Assembly (NCBI RefSeq): GCF_900141705.1
Contig: NZ_FQYM01000006.1
Span: 62,001-126,000 of the forward strand
DNA length: 64,000 nucleotides
Reading direction: 5' to 3'
DNA from: Fibrobacter sp. UWP2
GTDB lineage: Bacteria; Fibrobacterota; Fibrobacteria; Fibrobacterales; Fibrobacteraceae
A program made the position numbers and the translations under genes. Position 1 is the stretch's first letter. Each line of letters begins with the position of its first letter. Shown here one piece after another: positions 26,698-35,390 of this stretch. The notes beneath the pieces are model-generated. The model made no database searches and was not told the origin of the DNA. It saw only the letters and a list, made by a program, of their open reading frames with translations.

Positions 26698-27411
26698 CTA
26701 GTCCCTGCGCCCGCCGAGAAGCCCCGCGCGGTACGCCCAATAGAGCAGTTGCAGAATGGAAGAAATCGCGGCAGCCACGTACGTGAGGCCCGCGGCAAAG
26801 AGCACGCCCGAGACCGTGTTGTATTCACGACCCTGCGCCACCACGTCCATGCGGGCAAGCGCCTTCTTGGCACGGGAACTGGCGTCGAACTCCACAGGGA
26901 CCGTCACCAACGTAAAGAGCGTGGCGGCAGCAAAGAGAACGACTCCCGCCAGAGCAAGAGAATAGCCGAGAGCGCGTCCGGCACCCATCAGCACGATTCC
27001 GATAATTACGAGCCACGGACCGAGATTGCTGCCAATGTTCGCAACAGGCACAATGGCAGATCGCAGCCACATTGGGAAATACCCCTGCGCATGCTGGATG
27101 GCATGCCCCACCTCGTGCGCGGCGACACCGGCAGCGCTGGCGTTGCGACCGTAATAAACTTCCTTGGAGAGGTTCAGCGTTTTGTTGAGCGGATTGTAAT
27201 GGTCCGAAAGGAATCCATGGTGTTCCAGGACCTTCACGTCGGTAATCCCGGCATCCATGAGGATGGCCTTGGCGACATCGGCACCGGTGAGCCCGCTGGA
27301 GATGGCTACCTTTTGTCCGGCAGCGAAGCGGGTTTTAACGAGCATGGAGACAATGCCCGAGAGGGCAAGCGTCACCAATAGGATGGTCATATATAAAGGA
27401 TCAAACATCAT
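26698..27411 (-). CDS. YugP-type zinc metalloprotease (membrane)
   Basis: A 237-residue integral membrane protein matching the YugP/neutral zinc metallopeptidase family. An N-terminal transmembrane helix is followed by a soluble segment, the zinc motif HEVGH (about residues 98-102, within AAGVAAHEVGHAIQHAQ), and two or three further helices (about 125-190 and near the C-terminus). The conserved YNPLNKTLNLS and FDASSRAKK segments match the family. Substrates are not known. Forms a two-gene unit with the downstream zinc-ribbon gene. Confidence 0.8.
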   Translation of the reverse strand: MMFDPLYMTILLVTLALSGIVSMLVKTRFAAGQKVAISSGLTGADVAKAILMDAGITDVKVLEHHGFLSDHYNPLNKTLNLSKEVYYGRNASAAGVAAHEVGHAIQHAQGYFPMWLRSAIVPVANIGSNLGPWLVIIGIVLMGAGRALGYSLALAGVVLFAAATLFTLVTVPVEFDASSRAKKALARMDVVAQGREYNTVSGVLFAAGLTYVAAAISSILQLLYWAYRAGLLGGRRD

Positions 27412-27422
27412 AGAAGTAAACT

Positions 27423-27450
27423 GTGGTTAGTGATTAGTGGTTAGTGATTA
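27423..27450. repeat. Tandem 14-bp repeat
   Basis: GTGGTTAGTGATTA occurs twice in perfect tandem. Related words (AGTCACTAG, AGTTACTAG, GCTAGTTACTA) appear in the gaps at about 17747-17772 and 25150-25165, so this may be a small family of intergenic repeats. Confidence 0.5.
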
Positions 27451-27524
27451 GAATCCTTATCGCTATAAAAATACAATCTTTCGTCCTTCGTATGTAGGCC
27501 CATAGGGGCATTCTTTCGTCTAAA

Positions 27525-28715
27525 TCACATGTCGCCCGTAAGGAGACGCGAGTCGTCGCGCACGTGCGTCAAAAGAAGCCCAAGCAGCAGGTAAAACACG
27601 GCCTGGCTCGCAAGCGGGATCAACAGCCCCGCCGCATCAAAGATATCGGCGCCGCGCTGCTCAATCGAAAGCCACGCGGGCACGGCGAACGTCGAAGGGA
27701 GCAAGCACGAGAAGCCGCGCATCCATGCCGGCATCAGGGCGGTAGGCCAGCTGAAGTTCGTGAGGAAGAGTATCGGGATGGATGCGTAGAGGAATATCTG
27801 CATCGCCGTTTCACGGCGCAAAAAGACTTGCGAAATCACCATCCCAAAGTTGATGACCGCGAAGAGGAAAACGATGGCGAACGCCACCATCGGGAGCACT
27901 TCTCCGCGGCGCGGGAAATCAAAGACGTTGTAAATGACACAGTGGTAGAACAAAATGAACGTGCAGTAATGCAAAAAGTATGCGAGCGACCGACCAAAAT
28001 AGCGGTAAGGGAGAGTCTCGTTCTCCACCGGGCTTTCACGGTGCTTGCGGCGGAACCTGCGGTGGGCGCGGGCGCCTCCCAAAATGCAGATGCCAATGAC
28101 CAGCGTTTGCTGGAGGATCACCACAAGCACGCTAGGAACCACGTAATTGGAATAGCTGCCAGTATTGTTGTAGAGCGTCTGGATGCTGAGCGGGACCGGG
28201 TCACGCATCGCCATCGCCTTTGCCGCTGGCACCTTTTTGCCGAGCGCAATGCGCTTTACCTTGGTGGTCGCCCCCACCGTGAGGGCGCACGTCGTGAACG
28301 CCGTGCCGATATTGCCGTGGAGCATCACGTAGGCTCCGTGGGTAAACACGTTCACGTTTACACTCTCGCCATTGCGCAGGTTTTTCTCCATATCCTGCGG
28401 GATGACCATGAAGCCATAGATGTCCTCGCTTGCAAGCGCCATCTCGGCTTCGCGAATTTCGGAGTAGATGTAGCGCACCTCGACCTGCTGCGTCGAAGCC
28501 GCCATCTGGGTCAGTTCGCGCGACATCATCGTATGGTCCAAATCCACAACGGCAACGGGGATTTTCGTCACCGTCTGCTTTACGTAAGGCGTGGGGTAAT
28601 AGAACGCGTAGAGCACTCCCGCCACCACAAGCAAAAGCACCGCTGCCGGATCCGTATAAAAAAGCTTCCATTCGGCAAACGCCACGCGGAATATGCGCCT
28701 AAAGAGTTCAATCAT
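27525..28715 (-). CDS. ABC-2 type transporter permease (2)
   Basis: A 396-residue YhhJ/YhiH-type permease. One N-terminal helix (LLLVVAGVLYAFYYP) is followed by a periplasmic domain (about residues 45-170, starting VAVVDLDHTMMSRELTQM), then five to six C-terminal helices, ending near LLLGLLLTH. This is the ABC2_membrane_3 layout. It overlaps the preceding permease gene by 8 nt, so the two are translationally coupled and probably form a heterodimer. No ATP-binding-cassette gene is found within the cluster or beside it, so the nucleotide-binding subunit must be encoded elsewhere or shared. Confidence 0.85.
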   Translation of the reverse strand: MIELFRRIFRVAFAEWKLFYTDPAAVLLLVVAGVLYAFYYPTPYVKQTVTKIPVAVVDLDHTMMSRELTQMAASTQQVEVRYIYSEIREAEMALASEDIYGFMVIPQDMEKNLRNGESVNVNVFTHGAYVMLHGNIGTAFTTCALTVGATTKVKRIALGKKVPAAKAMAMRDPVPLSIQTLYNNTGSYSNYVVPSVLVVILQQTLVIGICILGGARAHRRFRRKHRESPVENETLPYRYFGRSLAYFLHYCTFILFYHCVIYNVFDFPRRGEVLPMVAFAIVFLFAVINFGMVISQVFLRRETAMQIFLYASIPILFLTNFSWPTALMPAWMRGFSCLLPSTFAVPAWLSIEQRGADIFDAAGLLIPLASQAVFYLLLGLLLTHVRDDSRLLTGDM

Positions 28716-29916
28716 GCGGAGCCTCCTCCACCATGGCGGATGCGGGCTTGATTTCGGTCCCCGTCAAAGTGTTGTACTGAGGAAGGTTGCGAGCGGCCTC
28801 CCTCTTCGCGGCACGCTTCCAACGCATAAACATAAGGCGTCCGCCCAAAAGATTCCAGAAAAGCGCCATGGCGAGGAGAACCACAATGGGGTCCCAGGCC
28901 TGCGCCTTCCCTATGGGGCCAAGCAACATGGCCGCCTGCACCTTGAGAAGGTGGGTAAGCGGGAGGATCATCGCAAAAAGCTTTACTGCCAAAGGCATCG
29001 CCATGAGCGGGAACGTTTGCCCGGCAAAGGCAAAGGCGGGGCTCCCGATAACGCCCGCGACACTCGTGCCCATGCGCATGTTGCCCGTAATGCCCACAAA
29101 CGAAATCCCGGCACCGACGCAAGCGAGCACCATGGCGAGCTGTGCCACCGAGACAACGATGAATTCGTCAAAAGTCATTGGCGAGAGCGTGCGGTGGGCG
29201 TAGGCATACGTGCCTACCAGCGAAAGCCATTGCACCAGCACCAACGGGAGAGCCGTCGCAAGCCCGAGCGTCACGCGGGAATTGCCCGCTGCGGCGAGGA
29301 ATTCGCGAACGCGATGGTCGCGGAACGGCAGGCTCATCACGTAAACCGCCACCAGCATGCTAGCCAAGTGGAAAATGGACGTGATGAGGCCCATCGCCAA
29401 AAAGCCCTGGTAGTTGCCCAGGGTGTTGCCCACGGACTTGAGTTCCACGCGCACGGGTTCTTCCATGGCGCGAGTAAAAAGGTCTCCGCCGATTGTCGAG
29501 AATATAGAACGGACTTCCTTGGCGGCAAAGGTATTCGTGAGGTAGTTCTGCCCGCTAGAATACACCGGCACCACGGGAGTTTCAAGCCGGAGCGCCCGAC
29601 GTTCCATGTCGTAGGGGAACACGATGAACGCCTGGAGTTCTCCGCGAATTACCGCATGTTCGCAATCCGACAGTTGTTCGCACTCCAGCACAACGTCAAG
29701 CACAGGGCTCGCATCGAGCGCACGCGAAAGCCTATCGGCAAGCTCGGAACGGTCCTGCTTGACAATGCCTATGGGGATGTGCTGAATAATCTCGGCCGAG
29801 AAAACGTCGAGCATGAACACCGAAACGCCAACGGGCAAAATGAGCGCAATCAGCCACAGCACAATGTTGTGGCTGAAATAAATCTTGCGGACAGCCCTAA
29901 AGAAATCCCGGAACAC
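28708..29916 (-). CDS. ABC-2 type transporter permease (1)
   Basis: A 402-residue permease with the same layout as the next gene: an N-terminal helix (IVLWLIALILPVGVSVFML), a periplasmic domain (about 45-170, with PIGIVKQDRSELADRLSRAL), and about five C-terminal helices. Such proteins form the inner-membrane core of HlyD/TolC-linked exporters for drugs, lipids or glycans. It sits 8 bp after the HlyD gene and overlaps the next permease by 8 nt. Substrate unknown. Confidence 0.85.
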   Translation of the reverse strand: MFRDFFRAVRKIYFSHNIVLWLIALILPVGVSVFMLDVFSAEIIQHIPIGIVKQDRSELADRLSRALDASPVLDVVLECEQLSDCEHAVIRGELQAFIVFPYDMERRALRLETPVVPVYSSGQNYLTNTFAAKEVRSIFSTIGGDLFTRAMEEPVRVELKSVGNTLGNYQGFLAMGLITSIFHLASMLVAVYVMSLPFRDHRVREFLAAAGNSRVTLGLATALPLVLVQWLSLVGTYAYAHRTLSPMTFDEFIVVSVAQLAMVLACVGAGISFVGITGNMRMGTSVAGVIGSPAFAFAGQTFPLMAMPLAVKLFAMILPLTHLLKVQAAMLLGPIGKAQAWDPIVVLLAMALFWNLLGGRLMFMRWKRAAKREAARNLPQYNTLTGTEIKPASAMVEEAPHD

Positions 29917-29924
29917 AGGAATGC

Positions 29925-30944
29925 CTACGGGTTGACGATGTTCTCTGCCTGGATGCTAGCCACGGGGAAGAGCGCGCTCATACCTGGGCGGAGGTTTTCG
30001 ATTACGGCCTTCGGGCGCATGCGGACTTCAAATGACTTGAGGTCGAACCCGCCGCTTTCCTTGGAGCTGCGCCAGGTGGCGTAGTCGCCCACAGAGGCAA
30101 TGTAGCTCACTTCCATCTCAACAGTCTTGCCGAGCGCCGGGATAAAGATTTCAAAAGTCTTGCCCTTCGAGACGTTCTTGAGCAGGTCCTCGCGGAGGTG
30201 GAAAGTCGCCCAGGAATCGGAGAGATCGGTAATGGCGACCACCGGCATGCCCGAGCCCACGACCTCGCCTTCTTCGGCGAGCTTCACGGAAACTTCACCG
30301 GCGATGGGGGCGCGGATCTTGGTCTCTTCCAAGTACGCGTCCACTTCGGCGGTGGCACCGCGGGCCTGCATCACAAGCGCGTTGGCGGCGGCCTTGTCTT
30401 CGCTGCGGGCGCCGGCGACAGCCTGGTTGTACTGGGCCCTGGCGGCGTCGGCAGCGCTCTGCGTCGCCTTCATTTGCGTTTCGGCCTCATCCCTCTTTTG
30501 CAGGGGAATCACACCTTCGTTAAAAAGCTTCTGCACACGGTCATAAGTATTCTTGGCCAGGTTGGCGGCATCTTGCGCGCGGTCGGCCATGGCCTTGAGC
30601 GCAGTGATGTCTTCGCTGCGAGCACCATTCTTTGCCTTGGAGGCCTGCGCACGGGCGGCACCCAAAGCGCCTTGAGCCTGCATCTTTTTCGCCTCGATTT
30701 CGGGGCTACTAATCACCGCCACAATGGCGCCCTTCTCGACCATGTCGCCTTCGCGGAAGAACAAGTTCTCGACACGACCGGGGACCTTGCCAGCAACCAG
30801 CACGCGGCGGGCTTCAATTTGCCCTTGCAAGTAGGCTTCGCGCGGTTCCGTCGCGAACTTTTGCAAAGCGAGAATCCCAAGAACTACAAGCGCAATCAAA
30901 GCGAAAACGACCAGGACTTTTCCGATGAGTTTCAATACGTTCAT
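29925..30944 (-). CDS. HlyD-family membrane-fusion protein (ABC-2 cassette)
   Basis: A 339-residue periplasmic adaptor with a single N-terminal helix (VLVVFALIALVVLGILAL). A barrel-sandwich half-site (EARRVLVAGKVPGRVENLFFREGDMVEKG) is followed by an alpha-helical hairpin (about residues 85-200), the second half-site (IRAPIAGEVSVKLAEEGEVV) and a beta-barrel. The layout matches YbhG/YhiI-type adaptors that join ABC-2 permeases to TolC. It lies 3 bp after the TolC gene's stop and 8 bp before the first permease. Confidence 0.88.
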   Translation of the reverse strand: MNVLKLIGKVLVVFALIALVVLGILALQKFATEPREAYLQGQIEARRVLVAGKVPGRVENLFFREGDMVEKGAIVAVISSPEIEAKKMQAQGALGAARAQASKAKNGARSEDITALKAMADRAQDAANLAKNTYDRVQKLFNEGVIPLQKRDEAETQMKATQSAADAARAQYNQAVAGARSEDKAAANALVMQARGATAEVDAYLEETKIRAPIAGEVSVKLAEEGEVVGSGMPVVAITDLSDSWATFHLREDLLKNVSKGKTFEIFIPALGKTVEMEVSYIASVGDYATWRSSKESGGFDLKSFEVRMRPKAVIENLRPGMSALFPVASIQAENIVNP

Positions 30945-30947
30945 CTA

Positions 30948-32723
30948 TTACTCTCCTTTAATTTCTTTTGGCGCAGGTTCGGCAGCGGGCGTTCCCTCGG
31001 GAGCGGCCACCGGGTTAGCGGCAGGTTCAGCAGCGGGCGTTCCCTCGGGAGCGGCCACCGGGTTAGCGGCAGGTTCAGCAGGGGCTGCGGCAGGAGTCTG
31101 GATAGGCGTTTCGGCTGGAGCCTGCGCCGGGATTTGCTCGGGCACAACTTCTGCCGGTTTCTCGACCGGACGCTGCTTGGCGGCAAGCATCGTGCCCGCA
31201 TCGGCCACCTCGCCCGCAGCCTCCAGCAATCCGAGCCATGCAATCACGGCATCAAAATGCGCCTTCAAATCGGCAACCTGCAAACGCGACAAAGCCAGTT
31301 CGGCATCGACCACGTCGAGACCCGTCGCAAGGCCCGCCTCGTAGGCTCTCGTTTGGCTGCGGAGCGCTTCGTCGGCAAGCTCGCGAGTCTTCACCAAGCT
31401 CGCGAGGCGTCCTTTGGCATGCTCCAGTTCGCGCCAACGCTTTTCCACGAGCAAGTCGATGTTGTCCAAAGTCTGTTCTTCCATGCTCGAGAGCGAGCGG
31501 TCCAAAGCCTTGGCGTTACTCACCTTCGAGCGGGTCTCGCCACCCTTGAACAAATCCCACTGTGCCTTGGCTCCAATCGCCCATTCCGGTTCCAAAATCG
31601 TCAAATCCTTGGTGTAGAGTTCCTTGTAGCCAAAGAGGGCAATAGTCGGGAAGTAATCGGCACGGGCAGCGCCAATCGCCGCCTGGCTGCGTTTGCGTTC
31701 GGTACGCAGTTGACGAAGCCCAGGATGTTTTTCCTTGGCAATCTCCTTAAAATCTTCCATGGAGCGCACGTTCTCGGGGGCTTCCACCGGCGTTGTCGCC
31801 GTGAGGCTCGTATCGGTGTGGAGCAGGCTCGCCAGGGCCATGCGGGCAAGCGACTGATCGCGCAGAGCATCCTCGTAGGCGTTCTCGGCCTCGGCCAGGG
31901 CCACCTCGGCACGCAGGCGTTCCGCCTTGCTAATCTGCCCACCCGCTTCCAGCTTCTTGGAGCGTTCCAAATGCTCGGCCAGGTTCTTCTTGGTCGTCTC
32001 GCGCATCACCGAGAGCTCCTCGGCAAGGCGGAGCGTAAAGTACTTGGTCGCCACATCAAGCAAAATGGAGTTTTGCGCCATGTCGAACTCAGCCTTGCGG
32101 GCGTTCACGTTCTCCTTGGCGGCGTCATACGCCGAATAAATCTTGAGGCCCGTAAAAATCGGCCAAACCACGCTCAGCCTGGCGTTAAAGAACCAGTCGT
32201 CCTGAACCTTCTTTTTAAAGTCGGCGTTATCAATTTGAGCCTGGGCGCCCGCCATCTTTTGCGTGGCATCCTTGGCATAGGTGTCGGCGTTTTCTTGCGC
32301 CATCTCCTTCGCCTTGCTCTCGGCCATGCCGGTAGCCGTCGCGGCATCAAGTCCGGCGCCTGTCGCCTGCGCGTAAACCTGCTGGTACGCCTGGTTGTAA
32401 GTGTCAATGTAGGCCTTGGAGTAGGCTGCAGCCCCTGCGGCAGAGCCCAGCCCGCTAGCAAGGCCGCTCATCGCCGTTTGCACTTCGGTCAAATCAATGT
32501 ATATGGGGTCGTCAATTCTAGTAATGCCCGCGCTCAAGGTAACCGTCGGCATAAAACGGGAACGGGCCTCGCTCTGCCCGCTCTCCGCCATCTCGACCTT
32601 GGCTTTCTCTGCCTTGATTTGAGAGTTTCCCGCCTTGGCCATTTCCAGCGCATCTTGCAGAGACAAAGACGCCGCTTGCGCCAAAGCACTCCCCAAAGCT
32701 ATGTAAAGTAAACTCTTTTTCAT
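30948..32723 (-). CDS. TolC-family outer-membrane efflux protein with Pro/Ala tail
   Basis: A 591-residue TolC-like protein. The signal peptide MKKSLLYIALGSALAQA is followed by SLQDALEMAKAGNSQIKAEKAKVEMAES, the classical OEP start. A second OEP unit starts near residue 300 (APENVRSMEDFKEIAKEKHPGLRQLRTE). After about residue 500 a 70-residue Ala/Pro/Glu tail carries 16-residue repeats and ends in KEIKGE. I start at ATG 32723 because the signal peptide begins there; an earlier frame start adds 37 unlikely residues. The start lies 62 bp after the terminator at 32785-32810, so it has its own promoter and heads a four-gene exporter operon. Confidence 0.88.
   Translation of the reverse strand: MKKSLLYIALGSALAQAASLSLQDALEMAKAGNSQIKAEKAKVEMAESGQSEARSRFMPTVTLSAGITRIDDPIYIDLTEVQTAMSGLASGLGSAAGAAAYSKAYIDTYNQAYQQVYAQATGAGLDAATATGMAESKAKEMAQENADTYAKDATQKMAGAQAQIDNADFKKKVQDDWFFNARLSVVWPIFTGLKIYSAYDAAKENVNARKAEFDMAQNSILLDVATKYFTLRLAEELSVMRETTKKNLAEHLERSKKLEAGGQISKAERLRAEVALAEAENAYEDALRDQSLARMALASLLHTDTSLTATTPVEAPENVRSMEDFKEIAKEKHPGLRQLRTERKRSQAAIGAARADYFPTIALFGYKELYTKDLTILEPEWAIGAKAQWDLFKGGETRSKVSNAKALDRSLSSMEEQTLDNIDLLVEKRWRELEHAKGRLASLVKTRELADEALRSQTRAYEAGLATGLDVVDAELALSRLQVADLKAHFDAVIAWLGLLEAAGEVADAGTMLAAKQRPVEKPAEVVPEQIPAQAPAETPIQTPAAAPAEPAANPVAAPEGTPAAEPAANPVAAPEGTPAAEPAPKEIKGE
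30976..31071 (-). repeat. Coding 48-bp tandem repeat in the TolC tail
   Basis: A 48-bp unit occurs twice in perfect phase (30976-31023 and 31024-31071) with one base difference, and a third copy starts at 31072. It encodes AEPAANPVAAPEGTPA. Copy number is probably variable. Confidence 0.75.
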
Positions 32724-32784
32724 ACCGGTAATAAAATAAAAAAAAGCCCTTTTGCAAGCAACTCCGCCACTGACCAACAAAAAA

Positions 32785-32810
32785 GAAAACCCGACCAACG
32801 TCGGGTTTTC
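32785..32810 (-). terminator. Terminator between the two envelope cassettes
   Basis: GAAAACCCGAC and GTCGGGTTTTC form an 11-bp stem with a 4-nt loop. On the minus strand it is followed by a T-rich run. It lies 34 bp past the lamin-tail gene's stop and ends the DUF4956-VTC operon before the tolC promoter. Confidence 0.8.
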
Positions 32811-32843
32811 TCGAATGAAATACAAAACAACCAATACTACAAT

Positions 32844-34529
32844 TTACTTACCCATGGTCGGGGCTGCAGCAGTCCACGCATTTTCCTCGTAACCCATGGT
32901 CGTCTTGTCGCTACGCTGCAGGCTATAGCCAAAACCGTCAGCTTCCTTGAGCGTTGGCCAGCAATCGGAATAAAGCGTGGCATCGTGCCAAGTATAGAAG
33001 ATTTTTTCGTTTGTAGTGCCGGGGTTTTCAATAGCGTAAGGCTCCTTAATGGCAATGGTTTCGCTGCGGTTCGAGAGCTTGCCCTTGTAGTAGGCTATGG
33101 GAATCGTTTCTGCAATCTTGAACGCCGAGCGCACCTTGGCTCCCTGGCTTGCCATGGAGTCCGGCAAAAGCACCATCATCGAGTTCGCCGGGATAACATC
33201 AGACGAACCGAACGTCATGTTGATGCCTTCAATTTTCCAGCCCCTGCCAATCGTCGCATTGTAAAGTTTGAGGTCGGCAGCGGTGTTGTTCACGATTTCC
33301 ATAAATTCAAATCCCAAGCCTGCGTTGTTCGTTTCGGCGGGGTGGTAATGGATTTCGTTGATGTACACGGAACCAATCTTGAAAGAAGAATTGGCAGCAC
33401 CCGGAGTCGCCGTGGTCATGGGACCCTGGGCAATGGAACCATCGGCCAAGTCAAGAACGCCAGTCGTATACTGGCCAGCAGAGACCCAAATGCTCGATTC
33501 CTGACCCGGAACAGCACCATAGAGGTAAATTTCACCACCCTGGTCGCTCACGACCAGTTCCTTGTCAAAGTTCTCGGTGGCATTCAATACAAGGAAGCCC
33601 TTGGCCGGGACTGACCCGCTTGTGATGGTCAAGGTCTCGCCACGGCGCTGGACATAGACAGTCCAACCCGTGATGTCGACCGCCTCATCGCCCGAATTGT
33701 AAAGTTCAAGCCAGGCATTGGCACCGGTTGCATTCGGGGAAACTTCGTTGATGCGGACCGTATTCGAAACCTCTACGCAGGCGTCTCCACCCACACCGGG
33801 GTTACCGCCTGCTGTTTTGCTGGCGCACCAAGCCACAGACTGAGCCGCGTTGCCACCCACATAAACCAGGGAACTTCCCTTGCCGTTGGCGAGGCTCGGC
33901 CAAGGAGGTTCGTTGCTAAAGGCGCAGCTCACGTCGCCCTCGCCACGGATTTTCACGTTCACCACGTCGCCTTCGTTCACAAGTTTGTACGTATCAGGGT
34001 CCGTCCAGGGACCAAACACGCGGCCGGCAAACTGGGGATAAACCGTCTTGAACAAGTTGACATCGTTTGCCACAACAATGTATTCGCCCTTCTTCAAAGG
34101 TTCTGCAGGGAACACATAGTCGACCGCACCACTCAAGTGCATTTCGAAATTCGTCATGGCGTCCATGTCCATGCCGCCCGCAATGTAGATTTCAATCCAT
34201 TCCAAAGCAGAGCCGTCACCTTCCGGGGCGTTGTACATAATCTCGGAGCAGGCCATTTGCGGAGCGTCCGTATCGGACATCGAAGAGCTATAGATGGAGG
34301 AGCCCTTGGAGCTCGAAGATCCAGGCGTAGCCGCCGACGCCGGGGTGGAACCCGAAGAACTAGGATCATTACCTGCAGAAGCCGGAGTCGCGCCCGACGA
34401 AAGCACCGGGGTGTCGCCTCCTTGAACCGGGTTGTTTTCTTCTTCGCTGCTATCATCGCTGGAGCAGGCAACCATAGCGCTCATCAAGGAGATACAGGCG
34501 CCAGTCCATAACCACTTTTTCATGTTCAT
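32844..34529 (-). CDS. Lamin-tail-domain lipoprotein
   Basis: A 561-residue lipoprotein (lipobox AMVAC). A Ser/Pro/Thr/Ala-rich linker (about residues 25-90) connects it to three lamin-tail (LTD) domains. These start at ACSEIMYNAPEGDG (about 93), NTVRINEVSPNATG (about 258) and VYINEIHYHPAETN (about 398), with the telltale EWIEIYI, AWLELYN and EFMEIVN segments. Bacterial LTD proteins are exported, surface-associated and often encoded with CotH-type kinases and VTC-domain proteins. The Ser-rich linker suggests extension through the wall or from the outer membrane. A GAGGA site sits 7 nt before the ATG. It is the last gene of the five-gene cassette, 41 bp after the VTC gene. Confidence 0.8.
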   Translation of the reverse strand: MNMKKWLWTGACISLMSAMVACSSDDSSEEENNPVQGGDTPVLSSGATPASAGNDPSSSGSTPASAATPGSSSSKGSSIYSSSMSDTDAPQMACSEIMYNAPEGDGSALEWIEIYIAGGMDMDAMTNFEMHLSGAVDYVFPAEPLKKGEYIVVANDVNLFKTVYPQFAGRVFGPWTDPDTYKLVNEGDVVNVKIRGEGDVSCAFSNEPPWPSLANGKGSSLVYVGGNAAQSVAWCASKTAGGNPGVGGDACVEVSNTVRINEVSPNATGANAWLELYNSGDEAVDITGWTVYVQRRGETLTITSGSVPAKGFLVLNATENFDKELVVSDQGGEIYLYGAVPGQESSIWVSAGQYTTGVLDLADGSIAQGPMTTATPGAANSSFKIGSVYINEIHYHPAETNNAGLGFEFMEIVNNTAADLKLYNATIGRGWKIEGINMTFGSSDVIPANSMMVLLPDSMASQGAKVRSAFKIAETIPIAYYKGKLSNRSETIAIKEPYAIENPGTTNEKIFYTWHDATLYSDCWPTLKEADGFGYSLQRSDKTTMGYEENAWTAAAPTMGK

Positions 34530-34570
34530 AAGGATATCCTCGTTAATGTCCTAATCCTATATATATTTTT

Positions 34571-35389
34571 TTAAAAGTTTCCGCAAAGCTTTGTCCAATA
34601 TGGACTCTTGAAACGGCGTGGATTTTCGTATACTCGTTTCCATTCGGCGGCGGCATTGCCAAATTTAGAGAACGCCCCGTGCTTCAAATTCAAAGTCTTG
34701 ATGAGGTCGAACATCCAATACGGCATTTGGGAAGCCGGGCACTTGAGCTCCAGCACGGCATCACAGCCCGGCTGGAAGAACCTCGGGATGCCCGTTGAGT
34801 GCATGTAGTGCGGATCCACCGTGTAATCAAAACCATTCTCTTCACGGAACCGCATGCCCGTATCGATGGTCACGCGGGAGTACTCTTCGCGAAGTCCGAA
34901 CCAGGCACGACGCTTGTATTGCGTGAGGAGCCTCGGGTGCGCATTGTGGAGCCTGGTCTTGTAAATGAAGTCGTTCAGGTACATGCGGTCCTTGTCGGTT
35001 TTGCATGGCCATTCCTCGGGCTTCATGTTCCAAACCTCACCAGGGTTAATGCCCTTGATAGTCGCACGGCTCTTGTAGCAAATGTTCCTAATTTTGCGTT
35101 TGCATTCAAAGTGGAACGTGCCATCTTGCGCCGGATGCTCGCCATAGGTGCGCACACGCATGTTAAAGCGGTCCAAAAGCTGTTTCTTTTTCCAGCCCAA
35201 AAACGTCCAGCTGGGCGAATCCAAATACAAGTTCGTAATCCAGTAAAAGTGCCCCGGCGTAATCTGCGAATAATGGTCCTCTTCACAATACGGCTTAAGG
35301 AAGTCCCCGATCCGGTCCGCCCATTCGACGGGGATATGGTACTTGAGCTCGAACCGCTCGAGAAGGCTGAATCCGCGGGCTTCTGCCAT
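34571..35389 (-). CDS. VTC-domain (polyphosphate-polymerase-like) protein
   Basis: A 272-residue soluble protein of the VTC superfamily, whose eukaryotic member Vtc4 polymerises polyphosphate from ATP inside a basic beta-tunnel. The tunnel motifs are all visible: ELKY (14-17), YLDSP (55-59), RVR (78-80), ECKRK (95-99), YKRRAW (158-163), RVTID (172-176) and ELKCP (214-218). The charged pattern is complete, which argues for a working triphosphate-tunnel enzyme. No transmembrane segment is present. Bacterial VTC proteins are repeatedly found beside DUF4956 membrane proteins, as here. The product (polyphosphate or another phosphate polymer or modification) is inference. It begins 1 bp after the upstream TolC-like gene. 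Confidence 0.85.
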   Translation of the reverse strand: MAEARGFSLLERFELKYHIPVEWADRIGDFLKPYCEEDHYSQITPGHFYWITNLYLDSPSWTFLGWKKKQLLDRFNMRVRTYGEHPAQDGTFHFECKRKIRNICYKSRATIKGINPGEVWNMKPEEWPCKTDKDRMYLNDFIYKTRLHNAHPRLLTQYKRRAWFGLREEYSRVTIDTGMRFREENGFDYTVDPHYMHSTGIPRFFQPGCDAVLELKCPASQMPYWMFDLIKTLNLKHGAFSKFGNAAAEWKRVYENPRRFKSPYWTKLCGNF

Positions 35390-35390
35390 A

